Shown one piece after another: positions 27,284 to 36,081 of a DNA stretch of 64,000 bases (positions are counted from its first letter, which is position 1; every line of letters begins with the position of its first letter). The position numbers and the translations under genes are program-made. The notes beneath the pieces were generated by a model. The model saw nothing but the letters and a program-made list of their open reading frames with translations, had not been told where the DNA came from and did no database searches. This DNA is from Paenibacillus psychroresistens (GTDB lineage: Bacteria > Bacillota > Bacilli > Paenibacillales > NBRC-103111), in the NCBI RefSeq assembly GCF_009728935.1, contig NZ_CP034235.1:7713501-7777500 (forward strand), written 5' to 3'.

Positions 27284-27344
27284 GTCCTGATTTTTTATAA
27301 ATATAATCCGTTATACTTTCTCTATGTCGAAGGAGGAAACTCTC

Positions 27345-29318
27345 ATGCTCAAGTTGTTATCTTTACTTATCGTATTTACCTTAGTCATACTAACAGGCTG
27401 CGAGGCTAAACAAACTGACCTGCTACCCTTGGCAACTCCAATGCCCACCTCAGGAAAGCTAGCTCCTGAATTAATCATCACCGCTTCCGCATCTATAGCA
27501 AATTTGAATTCAAAAATAGATGACATCGAGATTGCCAGTGAAGCCTTACAGCGAAAAATCAGCTTTAATGTTTATCTCCCACCTGGGTATGATGCAGGAA
27601 AGCAGTATCCTGTGCTCTATTCGATGTATGGGTATGGCGGAACCCGTAATTATATCTTCGGTTCGATGGGCTTAGATCAAGTCACAGATCGTCTAATTAA
27701 AGCCGGATCCATCAACCCGCTGATCATTGTTTCCCCTGATTATGGGAATAGCTTTGGGGTCAACACTAAACCGGGACAAGGTGTAAATCCAGGTAGTGTC
27801 GACGAAGGCAGCTATGAGGATTACCTTATAAAAGAGCTCATTCCTTATGTTGATTCCCATTACAGCACTGCCCCTGCAAAAGAAAGCAGATACATCGGTG
27901 GCTTCTCTATGGGAGGTTACGCCGCACTTTTTCTCGGCTTTTCTCATCCAGAGCTGTTCAGCAAAATCGGTGGGCATAGTGCATCTATCTGGGATTATTC
28001 GGTTAATGATGAGTACGCGGGCCAACGAGACTGGCTATACCCAACCGAAGCTCTGCGAAATCTAAGGGATCCTTTTCGGCTTGCTGATACTAGGAGCTTA
28101 GGCTCTGTTCAGGTTTATCTAGATGCAGGTGAATCTGATGGGCTAGCTGTGGTGGATGAGAAGCTTTATAACCTGCTTAAAGCCAAGCAAATTCCCGCAG
28201 AGTGGCATACCAGCCCAGGAGGACATGCGACTTCTTATTGGTCCAGCCATTTTGAAGACTATTTAAACTTCTACTCAGGCAAAACAAAAATACCTGCCAC
28301 TCATCAAGAAATATGGAAGTTCCAAACAGATGGCCGAATTAGTTCCACCCCACTCGTTTATAATGATAGCCTTATCTTTGGCAGCGATGATCATAAGCTT
28401 TACTCTGTAAATGAGAGCTCAGGTCAAGCTCAGTGGAGTTTCGAAGCAGACAGCTCTATTCGCTCCAATCCACAGTCCAGCGGTGATTTAATCATTTTCC
28501 AGAGCAATGCTGGTACCGTTTATGCTGTAAATGCTACATCAGGAAAGCGCAAATGGAGCTTTGCAACAACCGTTCAGCAAGGGGAGCAGGATCAATGGGA
28601 TTATTACGATTCCTCTGCGTCCATCGATAAAGATACTGTCTATATAGGAAGCGCTGATCACAATGTATATGCTCTGAATGCTCTATCCGGAACTGAAATT
28701 TGGCATTATAAAGCCAGTGGAGCTGTAAAAAGCACCCCTGTCTATGATGATAACTCGGTTTATTTTGGTGATTGGGAAGGAAGCTTGTATGCCTTAGATA
28801 AAAAAACGGGGGTTAAACAATGGACCTTTGCAACTGAACCTAATGGCAGACATAAAGCAATTCAATCTACTCCCGCTTTACACGACGGAGTCATTTATCT
28901 AGCTGGGAGAAATTTTAAGCTCTATGCGATTCTTGCAAGCAGCGGTAAACAGCTTTGGGAGCTAACCACTCCTGCTTGGGTAGCCTCACCTATTTACGTA
29001 AATGGAGTGATATATGTTGGAAACTCGAATGGAAATTTTGTAGAAGCCGTTGATGCTAAATCAGGTATTAGCATTTGGAAATTTTTCACCAAGGGCAATG
29101 TCCTATCTGCTCCTCTATTTGATAAAGATCAGCTTATCTTTGGTTCAGGTTACGCTTATGAGGGCACTCAGAATGAAGATTATTTATATACTATCGATGC
29201 AGCTTCTGGCCAGCTCACTTGGAAAATCAGCACTGACAAAATTCATTCCGCCGCAGCAATAAATCACGATGTTATTTACTACACTGGCTTTGATCAAGCC
29301 TTGCATGCGATAAAATAA
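27345..29318 (+). CDS. Lipoprotein fusing a D-type esterase to a PQQ-like beta-propeller
   Basis: 657 residues from the ATG at 27345, eight bases after AAGGAGG. Lipobox 'LTGC' (about residues 15-18) makes it a lipoprotein. The esterase domain (about 50-315) belongs to the PF00756 family: 'FNVYLPPGYD', nucleophile Ser in 'GGFSMGGYAALFLG', Asp in 'YLDAGESDG' and His in 'SPGGHATSYW'. From about 325 to the end come seven or so PQQ-type blades ('WKFQTDGRISSTPLVYNDSLIFGSDDHKLYSVNESSGQAQWSF' pattern with recurring GxxxW). Esterases of this fold include ferric-enterobactin esterases, feruloyl esterases and mycolyl transferases. The propeller may bind polymer or tether partners. Substrate unknown. Confidence 0.88.
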   Translation: MLKLLSLLIVFTLVILTGCEAKQTDLLPLATPMPTSGKLAPELIITASASIANLNSKIDDIEIASEALQRKISFNVYLPPGYDAGKQYPVLYSMYGYGGTRNYIFGSMGLDQVTDRLIKAGSINPLIIVSPDYGNSFGVNTKPGQGVNPGSVDEGSYEDYLIKELIPYVDSHYSTAPAKESRYIGGFSMGGYAALFLGFSHPELFSKIGGHSASIWDYSVNDEYAGQRDWLYPTEALRNLRDPFRLADTRSLGSVQVYLDAGESDGLAVVDEKLYNLLKAKQIPAEWHTSPGGHATSYWSSHFEDYLNFYSGKTKIPATHQEIWKFQTDGRISSTPLVYNDSLIFGSDDHKLYSVNESSGQAQWSFEADSSIRSNPQSSGDLIIFQSNAGTVYAVNATSGKRKWSFATTVQQGEQDQWDYYDSSASIDKDTVYIGSADHNVYALNALSGTEIWHYKASGAVKSTPVYDDNSVYFGDWEGSLYALDKKTGVKQWTFATEPNGRHKAIQSTPALHDGVIYLAGRNFKLYAILASSGKQLWELTTPAWVASPIYVNGVIYVGNSNGNFVEAVDAKSGISIWKFFTKGNVLSAPLFDKDQLIFGSGYAYEGTQNEDYLYTIDAASGQLTWKISTDKIHSAAAINHDVIYYTGFDQALHAIK

Positions 29319-29338
29319 AGCTGAAGCATTCTGATTCT

Positions 29339-29836
29339 CTATCCATTCTCATCTTCATTCATATCATCATTCAATCCCTTTACTTCGGCAAGCTGATAGA
29401 GATGCTTGAGCAACTGAGATCGGCTTTCTGGAGGTAAAGAAATCAATAATTTTTCAGCAGCTTCGCTCATTGCATTACCAGCTTTTCTAATCAGAGGAAT
29501 GGCGGATTCGGTAATTTGAATTAATGTAGCGCGACGGTCATCCGGATCGGGTATGCGAACCAGAACATTCTCTTGTTCCAATGCGTCGACGAATTGGGTA
29601 ACGGTACGTGCTTTAATGCCTACCCTTGCGGCTAAATCACTCATCCGAATCTTACCCGCATCCGCAACAAATTTCAGAAATCGCATCCTAGGTCCCGTTA
29701 AATAAGCTGGAATTCCCTGGGCGGATAGATACTCTTCAAAATGGCGATGAATATGGTGTGTCGATTTAAATAACGTTTCCAAGAGGTATGCGGCTGTTGG
29801 AGGCTCTGGTGAAACAGGTACTTTTAAATCGCTCAT
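29339..29836 (-). CDS. MarR family transcriptional regulator
   Basis: 165 residues with the MarR winged helix: 'FLKFVADAGKIRMSDLAARVGIKARTVTQFVDALEQENVLVRIPDPDDRRATLIQIT'. The 'DPDDRRA' wing is diagnostic. Helices at both ends form the dimer. It is convergent with the esterase lipoprotein (20-base gap) and separated from the SDR gene by 170 bases, so its target is not obvious from position. Confidence 0.92.
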   Translation of the reverse strand: MSDLKVPVSPEPPTAAYLLETLFKSTHHIHRHFEEYLSAQGIPAYLTGPRMRFLKFVADAGKIRMSDLAARVGIKARTVTQFVDALEQENVLVRIPDPDDRRATLIQITESAIPLIRKAGNAMSEAAEKLLISLPPESRSQLLKHLYQLAEVKGLNDDMNEDENG

Positions 29837-30005
29837 GATATTTTCTCCTTAAAGTCCAATAACTTATTGAGTATACGCAATATAATTCTACTCTATTATC
29901 CCCCTTATGAACAGAAAAATTTCAGGCAAGAGAATGGATATTTGAGCTTTGCCCTATTAAGGCAGCTCCCCATCTTCTCACCTGAAACTGGATGAGTGTT
30001 ATAAG

Positions 30006-30875
30006 TTAACCATTAACAATCTCGCCACCATTGATATGCAGAAACTGCCCTGACATGTAAGAAGAATCTTCCGAAGCAAGGAATACATACGCTGGACCCA
30101 GCTCATCTGGCTGTCCTGGACGCATCATCGGAGTATCTCCACCGAATTCAGCTACTTTCTGCTCATCGAAGGTGGATGGAATAAGTGGGGTCCAAATCGG
30201 ACCTGGCGCAACTCCATTCACACGAATGCCTTTTGGAGCCAAATTAAGCGAGAGCGACCGCGTAAAAGCGACAATTGCACCTTTAGTTGCTGAATAATCC
30301 AACAGCTCTGGACTGCCCATATAGGCGGTAATCGAGGCTGTGTTAATTATAGTCGCTCCTTTTTTCAAATGCGGCAGGGCTGCTTTGGTGAAATGAAAGA
30401 ACGAGAATATATTGGTGCGGAATGTACGCTCGAGTTGCTGCTGCGTTATGTCCGTTATTTCTTTTTGAGGGTGCTGCTCAGCTGCGTTGTTTATCAGAAT
30501 ATCGAGTTTACCAAATTGGGCAATTGTTCTATCCACTACTTCCTTGCAGAATGCTTCCTCGCCAATATCACCTGCTGCCAAAAGACACTTAGTGCCCTCT
30601 TGTTCAATCAAGCGTTTGGTTTCCTCCGCATCGCTATGCTCATTATAATAGACTATCACTACATCAGCGCCTTCTGCAGAATAACAAAGCGCTGCTGCTT
30701 TACCAATTCCACTGTCTCCACCCGTAATGATGGCAACCTTGCCCTGCAGCTTACCGCTACCCTTATACTTGTTATTCTTAGATTCTGGTTTAGGGTTCAT
30801 TTCACTTTCGATTCCGGGTTGCTTGCTTTGGTGCTGCGGGGGCATAGTTTGCTTCTGAATTTCAGCTGTAGCCAT
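30006..30875 (-). CDS. SDR family oxidoreductase (YhdF/general-stress type)
   Basis: 289 residues from the ATG at 30875, eight bases after GGAGG. A Pro/Gln-rich 45-residue N-terminal extension precedes a classical SDR: 'KVAIITGGDSGIGKAAALCYSAEGADVVIVYYNEHSDAEET', 'LINNAAEQHP', catalytic 'STxxITAYMGSPELLDYSATKGAIVAF' (Ser, Tyr, Lys) and 'VAPGPIWTPLIPSTF'. This extended subgroup includes YhdF, YdaD and YhxC of Bacillus, which are stress-induced. The aldehyde or alcohol substrate is unknown. It lies 43 bases after the DUF2188 gene and probably shares its sigma-B-like promoter. Confidence 0.92.
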   Translation of the reverse strand: MATAEIQKQTMPPQHQSKQPGIESEMNPKPESKNNKYKGSGKLQGKVAIITGGDSGIGKAAALCYSAEGADVVIVYYNEHSDAEETKRLIEQEGTKCLLAAGDIGEEAFCKEVVDRTIAQFGKLDILINNAAEQHPQKEITDITQQQLERTFRTNIFSFFHFTKAALPHLKKGATIINTASITAYMGSPELLDYSATKGAIVAFTRSLSLNLAPKGIRVNGVAPGPIWTPLIPSTFDEQKVAEFGGDTPMMRPGQPDELGPAYVFLASEDSSYMSGQFLHINGGEIVNG

Positions 30876-30918
30876 TGTAATTTCCTCCAATTGTTAGCTT
30901 TTAGAGTAGCTTGCTCTA

Positions 30919-31146
30919 TTAAGAGTAATTGTATGAGGTTTCCACAGTTCCATCTTTACGATGTATAATAGCACTTCTATTTGCATCTAAAGCCCATTCC
31001 TTAGCTCGTTCAACCGCTTCTGCTTTGGTGTTGGCATTCAAAAGAGCCTTGCTTTCACCTACCTCTTTAACGATCCAGCGTTCTCCTTTAGGTATAACAT
31101 GAATATCCTGTCTATCATTGGCAATTTCAACAGCTTTCGGCATCAT
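30919..31146 (-). CDS. DUF2188 domain protein
   Basis: A 75-residue protein covering the DUF2188 domain: 'IHVIPKGERWIVKEVGESKALLNANTKAEAVERAKEWALDANRSAIIHRKDGTVETSYNY'. DUF2188 proteins are short two-layer sheets of unknown function, often in stress operons. AGGAGG lies four bases before the first ATG and seven before the second, so a start at 31143 is also possible. It is first in the operon with the SDR. Confidence 0.9.
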   Translation of the reverse strand: MMPKAVEIANDRQDIHVIPKGERWIVKEVGESKALLNANTKAEAVERAKEWALDANRSAIIHRKDGTVETSYNYS

Positions 31147-31183
31147 ACTGCCTCCTCTGGATAATTTTCTCTTGGATACTGTC

Positions 31184-31209
31184 TTACCCGTATTTCCGCT
31201 TCGTTAAAC
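31184..31209 (-). promoter_or_regulatory. Sigma-B-like promoter of the DUF2188-SDR operon
   Basis: On the minus strand GTTTAA (31204-31209), 14 bases, GGGTAA (31184-31189). This is one base from the Bacillus sigma-B consensus GTTTAA-N12-16-GGGTAT. It lies about 38 bases before the DUF2188 start. Both genes downstream belong to families known as stress proteins, which supports the reading. Confidence 0.6.
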
Positions 31210-31220
31210 AGCTTATCCAC

Positions 31221-31245
31221 AAAAAAAACCACCACGAGGGTGATT
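31221..31245 (-). terminator. Terminator of the MBL hydrolase gene
   Basis: On the minus strand AATCACC pairs with GGTGGTT (one U-G) over a CTCGT loop, followed by a run of T. Confidence 0.75.
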
Positions 31246-31276
31246 TTTATTTTGCAGCTATCTAGTTATACCTGAT

Positions 31277-32368
31277 CTATACCCACCATGTTGAATTCGG
31301 ATAAACCGCTGCCCCAATAGAGACTGTTTCACCAATTCGTGGTGTCGCTATTGCTGATCCTAGCTGCTTCGCTGCTTTAACCGCCCGCTCAACTGGATCT
31401 GACCAGCTATGCAATGCTAAAGAGAACGCACCCCAGTGAATCGGAATCATTAGCTTCCCTTGCACATCCAAGTGGGCTTGCACGGTTTCCTCCGGCATCA
31501 TGTGAATGCCTGCCCAGCGTTCATTATATTGACCACATTCCATTAATGTTAAATCAAAAGGTCCGTACTTGCTGCCAATTTCCTTAAAATGCGGGCCATA
31601 CCCACTATCCCCACTGAAGAAAATCCTCGTATCCTCACTAAGAATGACCCAAGAACACCACAATGAAGTATCTCTCCCGCCTAAGCCACGTCCAGAAAAA
31701 TGTCTTGCTGGCGTACTAGCTAAAGTCAGTCCTCTAAAAGTAAACTCGTCCCACCAATCATGCTCTTGAATGATCTGCGGATCTACACCCCATCTTACCA
31801 AATGTCCTGCGACTCCTAATGGCACGATGAATTGTTTCACTTTAGCTTTCAGCTTCCGAATCGTGCCGTAATCCAAGTGATCATAATGATCATGAGAAAA
31901 AATCACAGCATCAATTGTCGGCAGCTCTTCAATTTCTATGGGCAGCTTAGTACTATATCGCTTAGGGCCAAAAATCGGAAAGGGCGATGGTGATCTTCCA
32001 AACATCGGATCCAATAACAACGTCAATCCATTTATTCTAAGCAATAGAGCCGAATGGCCAAACCATGTGATTTGATCCGCTCTATTTTCTCTAACGAATT
32101 TTGGGTCCAAGCTATCTGCGATAATGCCGCCTTTAGGTCTACTTAATGGATTACCTTTAATCATCTGTCCAACGAGCTTCAAGGTTTCTTTAAGCTTCAT
32201 ATCCATGGGGGTTGGAATTTGATTAATGAACTTGCCATTGGAGAAGTTTTTCGACACATTGATTCTCCGTATAGTTTCTTGCGACTTTTTCCCGCCGAGT
32301 GCTGGGTAGAAGTTTAATACAAGGTACGCTAAGACAATAATGGCAGCAGCTATGATTAAATATATCAT
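31277..32368 (-). CDS. Membrane-anchored MBL-fold hydrolase (NAPE-PLD-like)
   Basis: 363 residues. One N-terminal TM helix ('MIYLIIAAAIIVLAYLVLNFYP') anchors a metallo-beta-lactamase domain with 'ITWFGHSALLL', 'LLDPMFG', 'FSHDHYDHLDYGTI' (HxHxDH), 'TPARHFSGRGL' , 'FFSGDSGYG' and 'IPIHWGAF'. The last motif and overall length match the UlaG/NAPE-PLD-like group, whose members cleave phosphodiesters or lactones. The C-terminal part probably faces the outside given the helix orientation, but topology is uncertain. The substrate cannot be deduced. Confidence 0.88.
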   Translation of the reverse strand: MIYLIIAAAIIVLAYLVLNFYPALGGKKSQETIRRINVSKNFSNGKFINQIPTPMDMKLKETLKLVGQMIKGNPLSRPKGGIIADSLDPKFVRENRADQITWFGHSALLLRINGLTLLLDPMFGRSPSPFPIFGPKRYSTKLPIEIEELPTIDAVIFSHDHYDHLDYGTIRKLKAKVKQFIVPLGVAGHLVRWGVDPQIIQEHDWWDEFTFRGLTLASTPARHFSGRGLGGRDTSLWCSWVILSEDTRIFFSGDSGYGPHFKEIGSKYGPFDLTLMECGQYNERWAGIHMMPEETVQAHLDVQGKLMIPIHWGAFSLALHSWSDPVERAVKAAKQLGSAIATPRIGETVSIGAAVYPNSTWWV

Positions 32369-32409
32369 TTAAGGTTCCTCTCTATTTAAAACGTTAAGTA
32401 CTAATTTTC

Positions 32410-32736
32410 TTATTCCAATGCAGTGAATAAATCACGAAGGTAATCTCGGCGGCTATGAAGGATTCGGGAAATTATGATGAGATCCTTATTAACCCGATAA
32501 AATACAAGATAGGGCTGTACGACAATAAAACGATACCCACGTTCGACAAGACTATATTCCTCATCTGACAATACTGACCCCATATTCGGAAAATCTGAAA
32601 GCATGGATATCCGGCTATTCAGCTTTTCTAGCATCACTTCAGCCAAAGAGAGATGATTTAACGAGATAACCGAAAAAATCTCATCCATGTCATCAACGGC
32701 TACTGCCGTATATTTAATTTTACTCTTTGGCGGCAT
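32410..32736 (-). CDS. RelE/ParE family toxin
   Basis: 108 residues from the ATG at 32736, seven bases after GGAGG, overlapping the antitoxin gene by 17 bases. The ParE-like core is visible: 'YTAVAVDDMDEIFSVIS', 'LNSRISMLSDFPNMGSVL', 'YRFIVVQPYLVFYRVNKDLIIISRILHSRRDY'. Whether it cleaves mRNA or poisons gyrase cannot be told. Order antitoxin then toxin is canonical. Confidence 0.9.
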   Translation of the reverse strand: MPPKSKIKYTAVAVDDMDEIFSVISLNHLSLAEVMLEKLNSRISMLSDFPNMGSVLSDEEYSLVERGYRFIVVQPYLVFYRVNKDLIIISRILHSRRDYLRDLFTALE

Positions 32737-32992
32737 CAATTTTCCTCCGCATTCTTGCCATAACCTGATCATGCTCAAGTAATGGAATGCCTTCGGCAAT
32801 TTGTTTATCTGCCACTAGCAGCTTCGATTGTAACTTGATACGAGCCTCCATCCTTCGATAAGTTTCATGACTCATCACTACCAAATCTGCTTCACCATTA
32901 CGGGTAAGTGTGACCGGCTCATCGAGTTCATGACAATATTTTGAAAACCCGTTATAGTCTTGTCTAATTGTTGAAGAAGGTTTAATATTCAT
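32720..32992 (-). CDS. Phd/YefM family antitoxin
   Basis: 90 residues: an N-terminal Phd/YefM DNA-binding fold ('IKPSSTIRQDYNGFSKYCHELDEPVTLTRNGEADLVVMSHETYRRMEARI') and a charged C-terminal tail that would wrap the toxin. It is first in the two-gene operon and probably autoregulates it. Confidence 0.92.
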   Translation of the reverse strand: MNIKPSSTIRQDYNGFSKYCHELDEPVTLTRNGEADLVVMSHETYRRMEARIKLQSKLLVADKQIAEGIPLLEHDQVMARMRRKIDAAKE

Positions 32993-33092
32993 TTTATCTC
33001 ACCCTTCAGATAGCTTTATTCTGACTTTATTCTAACATTATTATACTAACCATTCAATCGACCTCTATCACTTACTAGTAAGTCTTCTCAAC

Positions 33093-33132
33093 AAAAAAAC
33101 ACGAGTTCCACCAAATAGTGGCAGCTCGTGTT
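33093..33132 (-). terminator. Terminator of the aguA-aguB operon
   Basis: On the minus strand AACACGAG and CTCGTGTT pair, with an inner CCAC/GTGG stem, then a run of T. It lies nine bases after the aguB stop. Confidence 0.9.
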
Positions 33133-33140
33133 CCTAAATC

Positions 33141-34016
33141 TCACACCGATAATTCACCGTCATAAGTAGCTATTGCTTTGTAAAGCTCCGGTCTGCGATC
33201 ACGGAAAATTCCCCATTCGATTCGCATAATCTCAATTTGATCCAAATCAAATTCGGCTACAAGGACTTCTTCCTCTGAACGGCTAGCTTCAGCAACCTTA
33301 TTTCCCATTGGACCTGAAATGAAGGAGGAGCCATAGAAAGTAATCGAGGAATCTTCATCTGATTCAAGACCAATCCGATTGGAGGCGATCACAGGCACTA
33401 AATTGGATGCCGCATGCCCAAGCATACACATCTGCCAATGATCCTTGGAGTCAATCGTACTGTCCTGAGGCTCTGTTCCAATAGCAGTAGGATAGAACAG
33501 GATTTCTGCCCCCATTAATGCCATACAGCGTGCCGATTCCGGATACCATTGATCCCAGCAAACTCCCACGCCAATCTTGGCATAGCGCGTATTCCATACT
33601 TTAAAGCCCGTATCCCCTGGATTAAAATAAAACTTTTCCTCATACCCCGGCCCATCTGGAATGTGGCTCTTGCGATATTTGCCCAGCACTTCTCCGTCTG
33701 CATCAATGACTGCAAGTGAATTATAGCGGGCATTATTCTTCTTCTCATAGAAGCTAATGGGTAAGACAACCTCGAGCTCTTTAGCAATTTTCTTAAAGTG
33801 ATTGATCGCTTTATTCTGTTCTAGCTCGGTCGCATAAGCATAATAATCGGATTTTTGCTTTTGGCAGAAATACGGTGTCTCGAACAGCTCCTGCAGCTGG
33901 ATAATCTGCGCACCTTGAGCTGCTGCTTCCCTAACAAGCTTCTCGGCTTTGTTTATATTCTCATCAATATTGCTCGAACAACTCATTTGTGTAGCTGCCA
34001 CTTTAACGATTCTCAT
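33141..34016 (-). CDS. aguB: N-carbamoylputrescine amidase
   Basis: 291 residues of the nitrilase superfamily with all three catalytic residues: Glu in 'LQELFETPYFCQ' (about 43), Lys in 'GKYRKSHIPDGPGYEEKFYF' (about 120) and Cys in 'GVGVCWDQWYPE' (about 158). The 'HIPDGPGYEEKFYFNPGD' segment is specific to AguB. It hydrolyses N-carbamoylputrescine to putrescine, CO2 and ammonia, completing the agmatine route begun by the gene upstream (34-base gap). Confidence 0.95.
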   Translation of the reverse strand: MRIVKVAATQMSCSSNIDENINKAEKLVREAAAQGAQIIQLQELFETPYFCQKQKSDYYAYATELEQNKAINHFKKIAKELEVVLPISFYEKKNNARYNSLAVIDADGEVLGKYRKSHIPDGPGYEEKFYFNPGDTGFKVWNTRYAKIGVGVCWDQWYPESARCMALMGAEILFYPTAIGTEPQDSTIDSKDHWQMCMLGHAASNLVPVIASNRIGLESDEDSSITFYGSSFISGPMGNKVAEASRSEEEVLVAEFDLDQIEIMRIEWGIFRDRRPELYKAIATYDGELSV

Positions 34017-34049
34017 AATAACCTCGCTTTATCATGTATCTGATTTATT

Positions 34050-35081
34050 TTATATTGTTGCTGGCATCTGTTGCGTGGTGCAATGGACATTGCCGCCTTC
34101 GCGAATAATCGCCATACCATTTACTGTTCGAATTCGACGATCTGGAAAAGCCTCGCTAAGCACTTTTTCTGCTAAACGATCTGTTTCCGCTGCTGTCCCA
34201 CCGAAGATAGGAAGAATGATCCCGTCATTTACGAAATAAAAGTTCAAGTAGCTCAAGGTTAATCGATTGTCATCATACTCAGCAATGGGAGCCTGTTGAA
34301 TCTGGATAACCTCAAGCTTTCTACCCTTGGCGTCTACTGCATTATTCAATACCTCTAACATTTCCCGGGTAATCGCATAATTGTCATCCTCAGGATCATC
34401 ACAAACCTGCACAATAACCTTGCCTGGAGCTGCAAAGCAAGCAATATTATCCACATGGCCATCCGTCTCATCGCCGCTCAAACCATTTTTCAACCAAATG
34501 ACTTTATCGATGTTTAAATATTTCTTTAAATAGGCTTCAATATCCGCTTTAGTCAGGTTGGGATTCCGATTAGGATTGAGCAAACACTCTTCCGTTGTCA
34601 AAAGTGTGCCTTCGCCGTCGACATGAATCGAGCCGCCTTCCATTACAAAAGGAGCATCGAATTTCTGCAGGCCAGCAAATTCGAGAATTTGTGGTGCTAC
34701 TTGATCATCGAGATCCCACGGTGAATATTTGCCGCCCCACGCATTAAAGCCCCAGTTTACACCGGCAATGCCACCCTGTTCATTAACAATAAAAGTCGGT
34801 CCGTTATCACGGAGCCAAGCATCATTATGCTCAATCGGCAGGAATTCAATGTTGTCTTCTGTAAATTTAAGCTTCACCCGTTCTAAATCCGCAGAATTCA
34901 CCACAACACTTACTGGTTCAAACTCAGCAATAGCTTTGATAATCTGTTTGTATCCTTCGCTCACGGTTTCATAATCATCTGGGTAAACCATCGAATCCTG
35001 TACGGGCCAAGAGATATAAGTGCGCGAATGTTTAACCCATTCCGCAGGCATGCTATAGTTCAATTCATTTGGATACGTCAA
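34050..35081 (-). CDS. aguA: Agmatine deiminase
   Basis: 343 residues of the PAD/guanidino-modifying superfamily. Visible are 'MPAEWVKHSRTYISWP', 'NDAWLRDNGPTFIVN', 'GLSGDETDGHVDNIACF' (substrate Asp/His residues) and the C-terminal nucleophile Cys in 'GGNVHCTTQQMP' (about 333). It converts agmatine to N-carbamoylputrescine and ammonia. Together with aguB it makes putrescine from arginine-derived agmatine. No arginine decarboxylase gene is in the window. Confidence 0.96.
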   Translation of the reverse strand: MTYPNELNYSMPAEWVKHSRTYISWPVQDSMVYPDDYETVSEGYKQIIKAIAEFEPVSVVVNSADLERVKLKFTEDNIEFLPIEHNDAWLRDNGPTFIVNEQGGIAGVNWGFNAWGGKYSPWDLDDQVAPQILEFAGLQKFDAPFVMEGGSIHVDGEGTLLTTEECLLNPNRNPNLTKADIEAYLKKYLNIDKVIWLKNGLSGDETDGHVDNIACFAAPGKVIVQVCDDPEDDNYAITREMLEVLNNAVDAKGRKLEVIQIQQAPIAEYDDNRLTLSYLNFYFVNDGIILPIFGGTAAETDRLAEKVLSEAFPDRRIRTVNGMAIIREGGNVHCTTQQMPATI

Positions 35082-35168
35082 TTCAACTTCCCCCTCTATA
35101 GATAACTCTTAAATTATAACCTTCCCCAACATGCGGGACAAGTCACAACCAAGCTATCCACTAAAACT

Positions 35169-36059
35169 TCACAAGTCCCAACGAAATCCTGTTGCCTGCT
35201 CGCTCCAAACCCAAAAACGTTGAGCTTCTTCAACCGAGTCAGCGCGTTCGGAAGCTTTAGCTGGCTGCAACCGATAATAATATTGACCCGTTTGTCCTTC
35301 TGCTTCAGTTGAAGTCGCTAAATAGATAGCTGTCGTCGATCCCTGTTCTGAAGTTAAGAAAAATGGACGCAGCAGCTTATGTACAAAAGCTCCAAAGCCT
35401 GTTTTACGATCTACGCCAATCTGCGTGGCAACGGCTCCGGGATGCACGGCATTAACGGTTATAGAGCTTCCAGCCAAACGTCCAGCTAGTTCTTTCATAA
35501 ACCAAAGATTAGCTAGCTTCGAGCGGCCATAGGCATTCCAAACCCTAAATCCTTTGGTCATGCCCGGATCATTATAATTCATCCTACCGATTTTATGTGC
35601 GGCTGAGGAGACGACGATGATTCGCGCAGAGTCACTTTTCTGCAGCAACGGTAATAATAGTCCTGATAACAGAAAATGCCCAAGATGGTTAACCCCGAGC
35701 TGTCGTTCAAAACCATCCTCCGTTTCTTCACGTCGCAAGGTGACCACTCCCGCATTATTAATTAAGACATCGATATGATCACAGCGAGCAGCAAGATCAG
35801 CCGCAGCCGCGCGAATGCTGTCAAATGAAGCTAGATCGCAAATAACCAACTCCGCGTCCCTACGTCCGCTTTGCTGGTTCACATAATCAACAGCCGCTTG
35901 CCCCTTTTCTTGATTCCGTGCGATTAAATACACTTTCATTCCATGATCTTTAGCCAGCAATGCAGCGGTAGCCCGTCCCATACCGCCACTTGCACCAGTG
36001 ACTACAGCTAAACGTTGATCAGGCTGGGCAGCTATATTCCGGCTATTCGTAAGTGTCAT
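35169..36059 (-). CDS. SDR family NAD(P)-dependent oxidoreductase
   Basis: 296 residues from the ATG at 36059, eight bases after GGAG; a GTG nine bases earlier is less well placed. Classical SDR: 'LAVVTGASGGMGRATAALLA', 'NNAGVVTLRREETEDGFERQLGVNHLGHFLL', catalytic Ser in 'VVSSAAHK', 'NAYGRSKLAN' (Tyr-x3-Lys) and 'HPGAVATQIG'. The 'DGFERQLGVNHLGHF' region is typical of retinol-dehydrogenase/WWOX-like SDRs. The substrate is unknown. It is downstream of the decayed GGDEF gene. Confidence 0.9.
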   Translation of the reverse strand: MTLTNSRNIAAQPDQRLAVVTGASGGMGRATAALLAKDHGMKVYLIARNQEKGQAAVDYVNQQSGRRDAELVICDLASFDSIRAAAADLAARCDHIDVLINNAGVVTLRREETEDGFERQLGVNHLGHFLLSGLLLPLLQKSDSARIIVVSSAAHKIGRMNYNDPGMTKGFRVWNAYGRSKLANLWFMKELAGRLAGSSITVNAVHPGAVATQIGVDRKTGFGAFVHKLLRPFFLTSEQGSTTAIYLATSTEAEGQTGQYYYRLQPAKASERADSVEEAQRFWVWSEQATGFRWDL

Positions 36060-36081
36060 CTTATCCACTCCATCATCCAGC

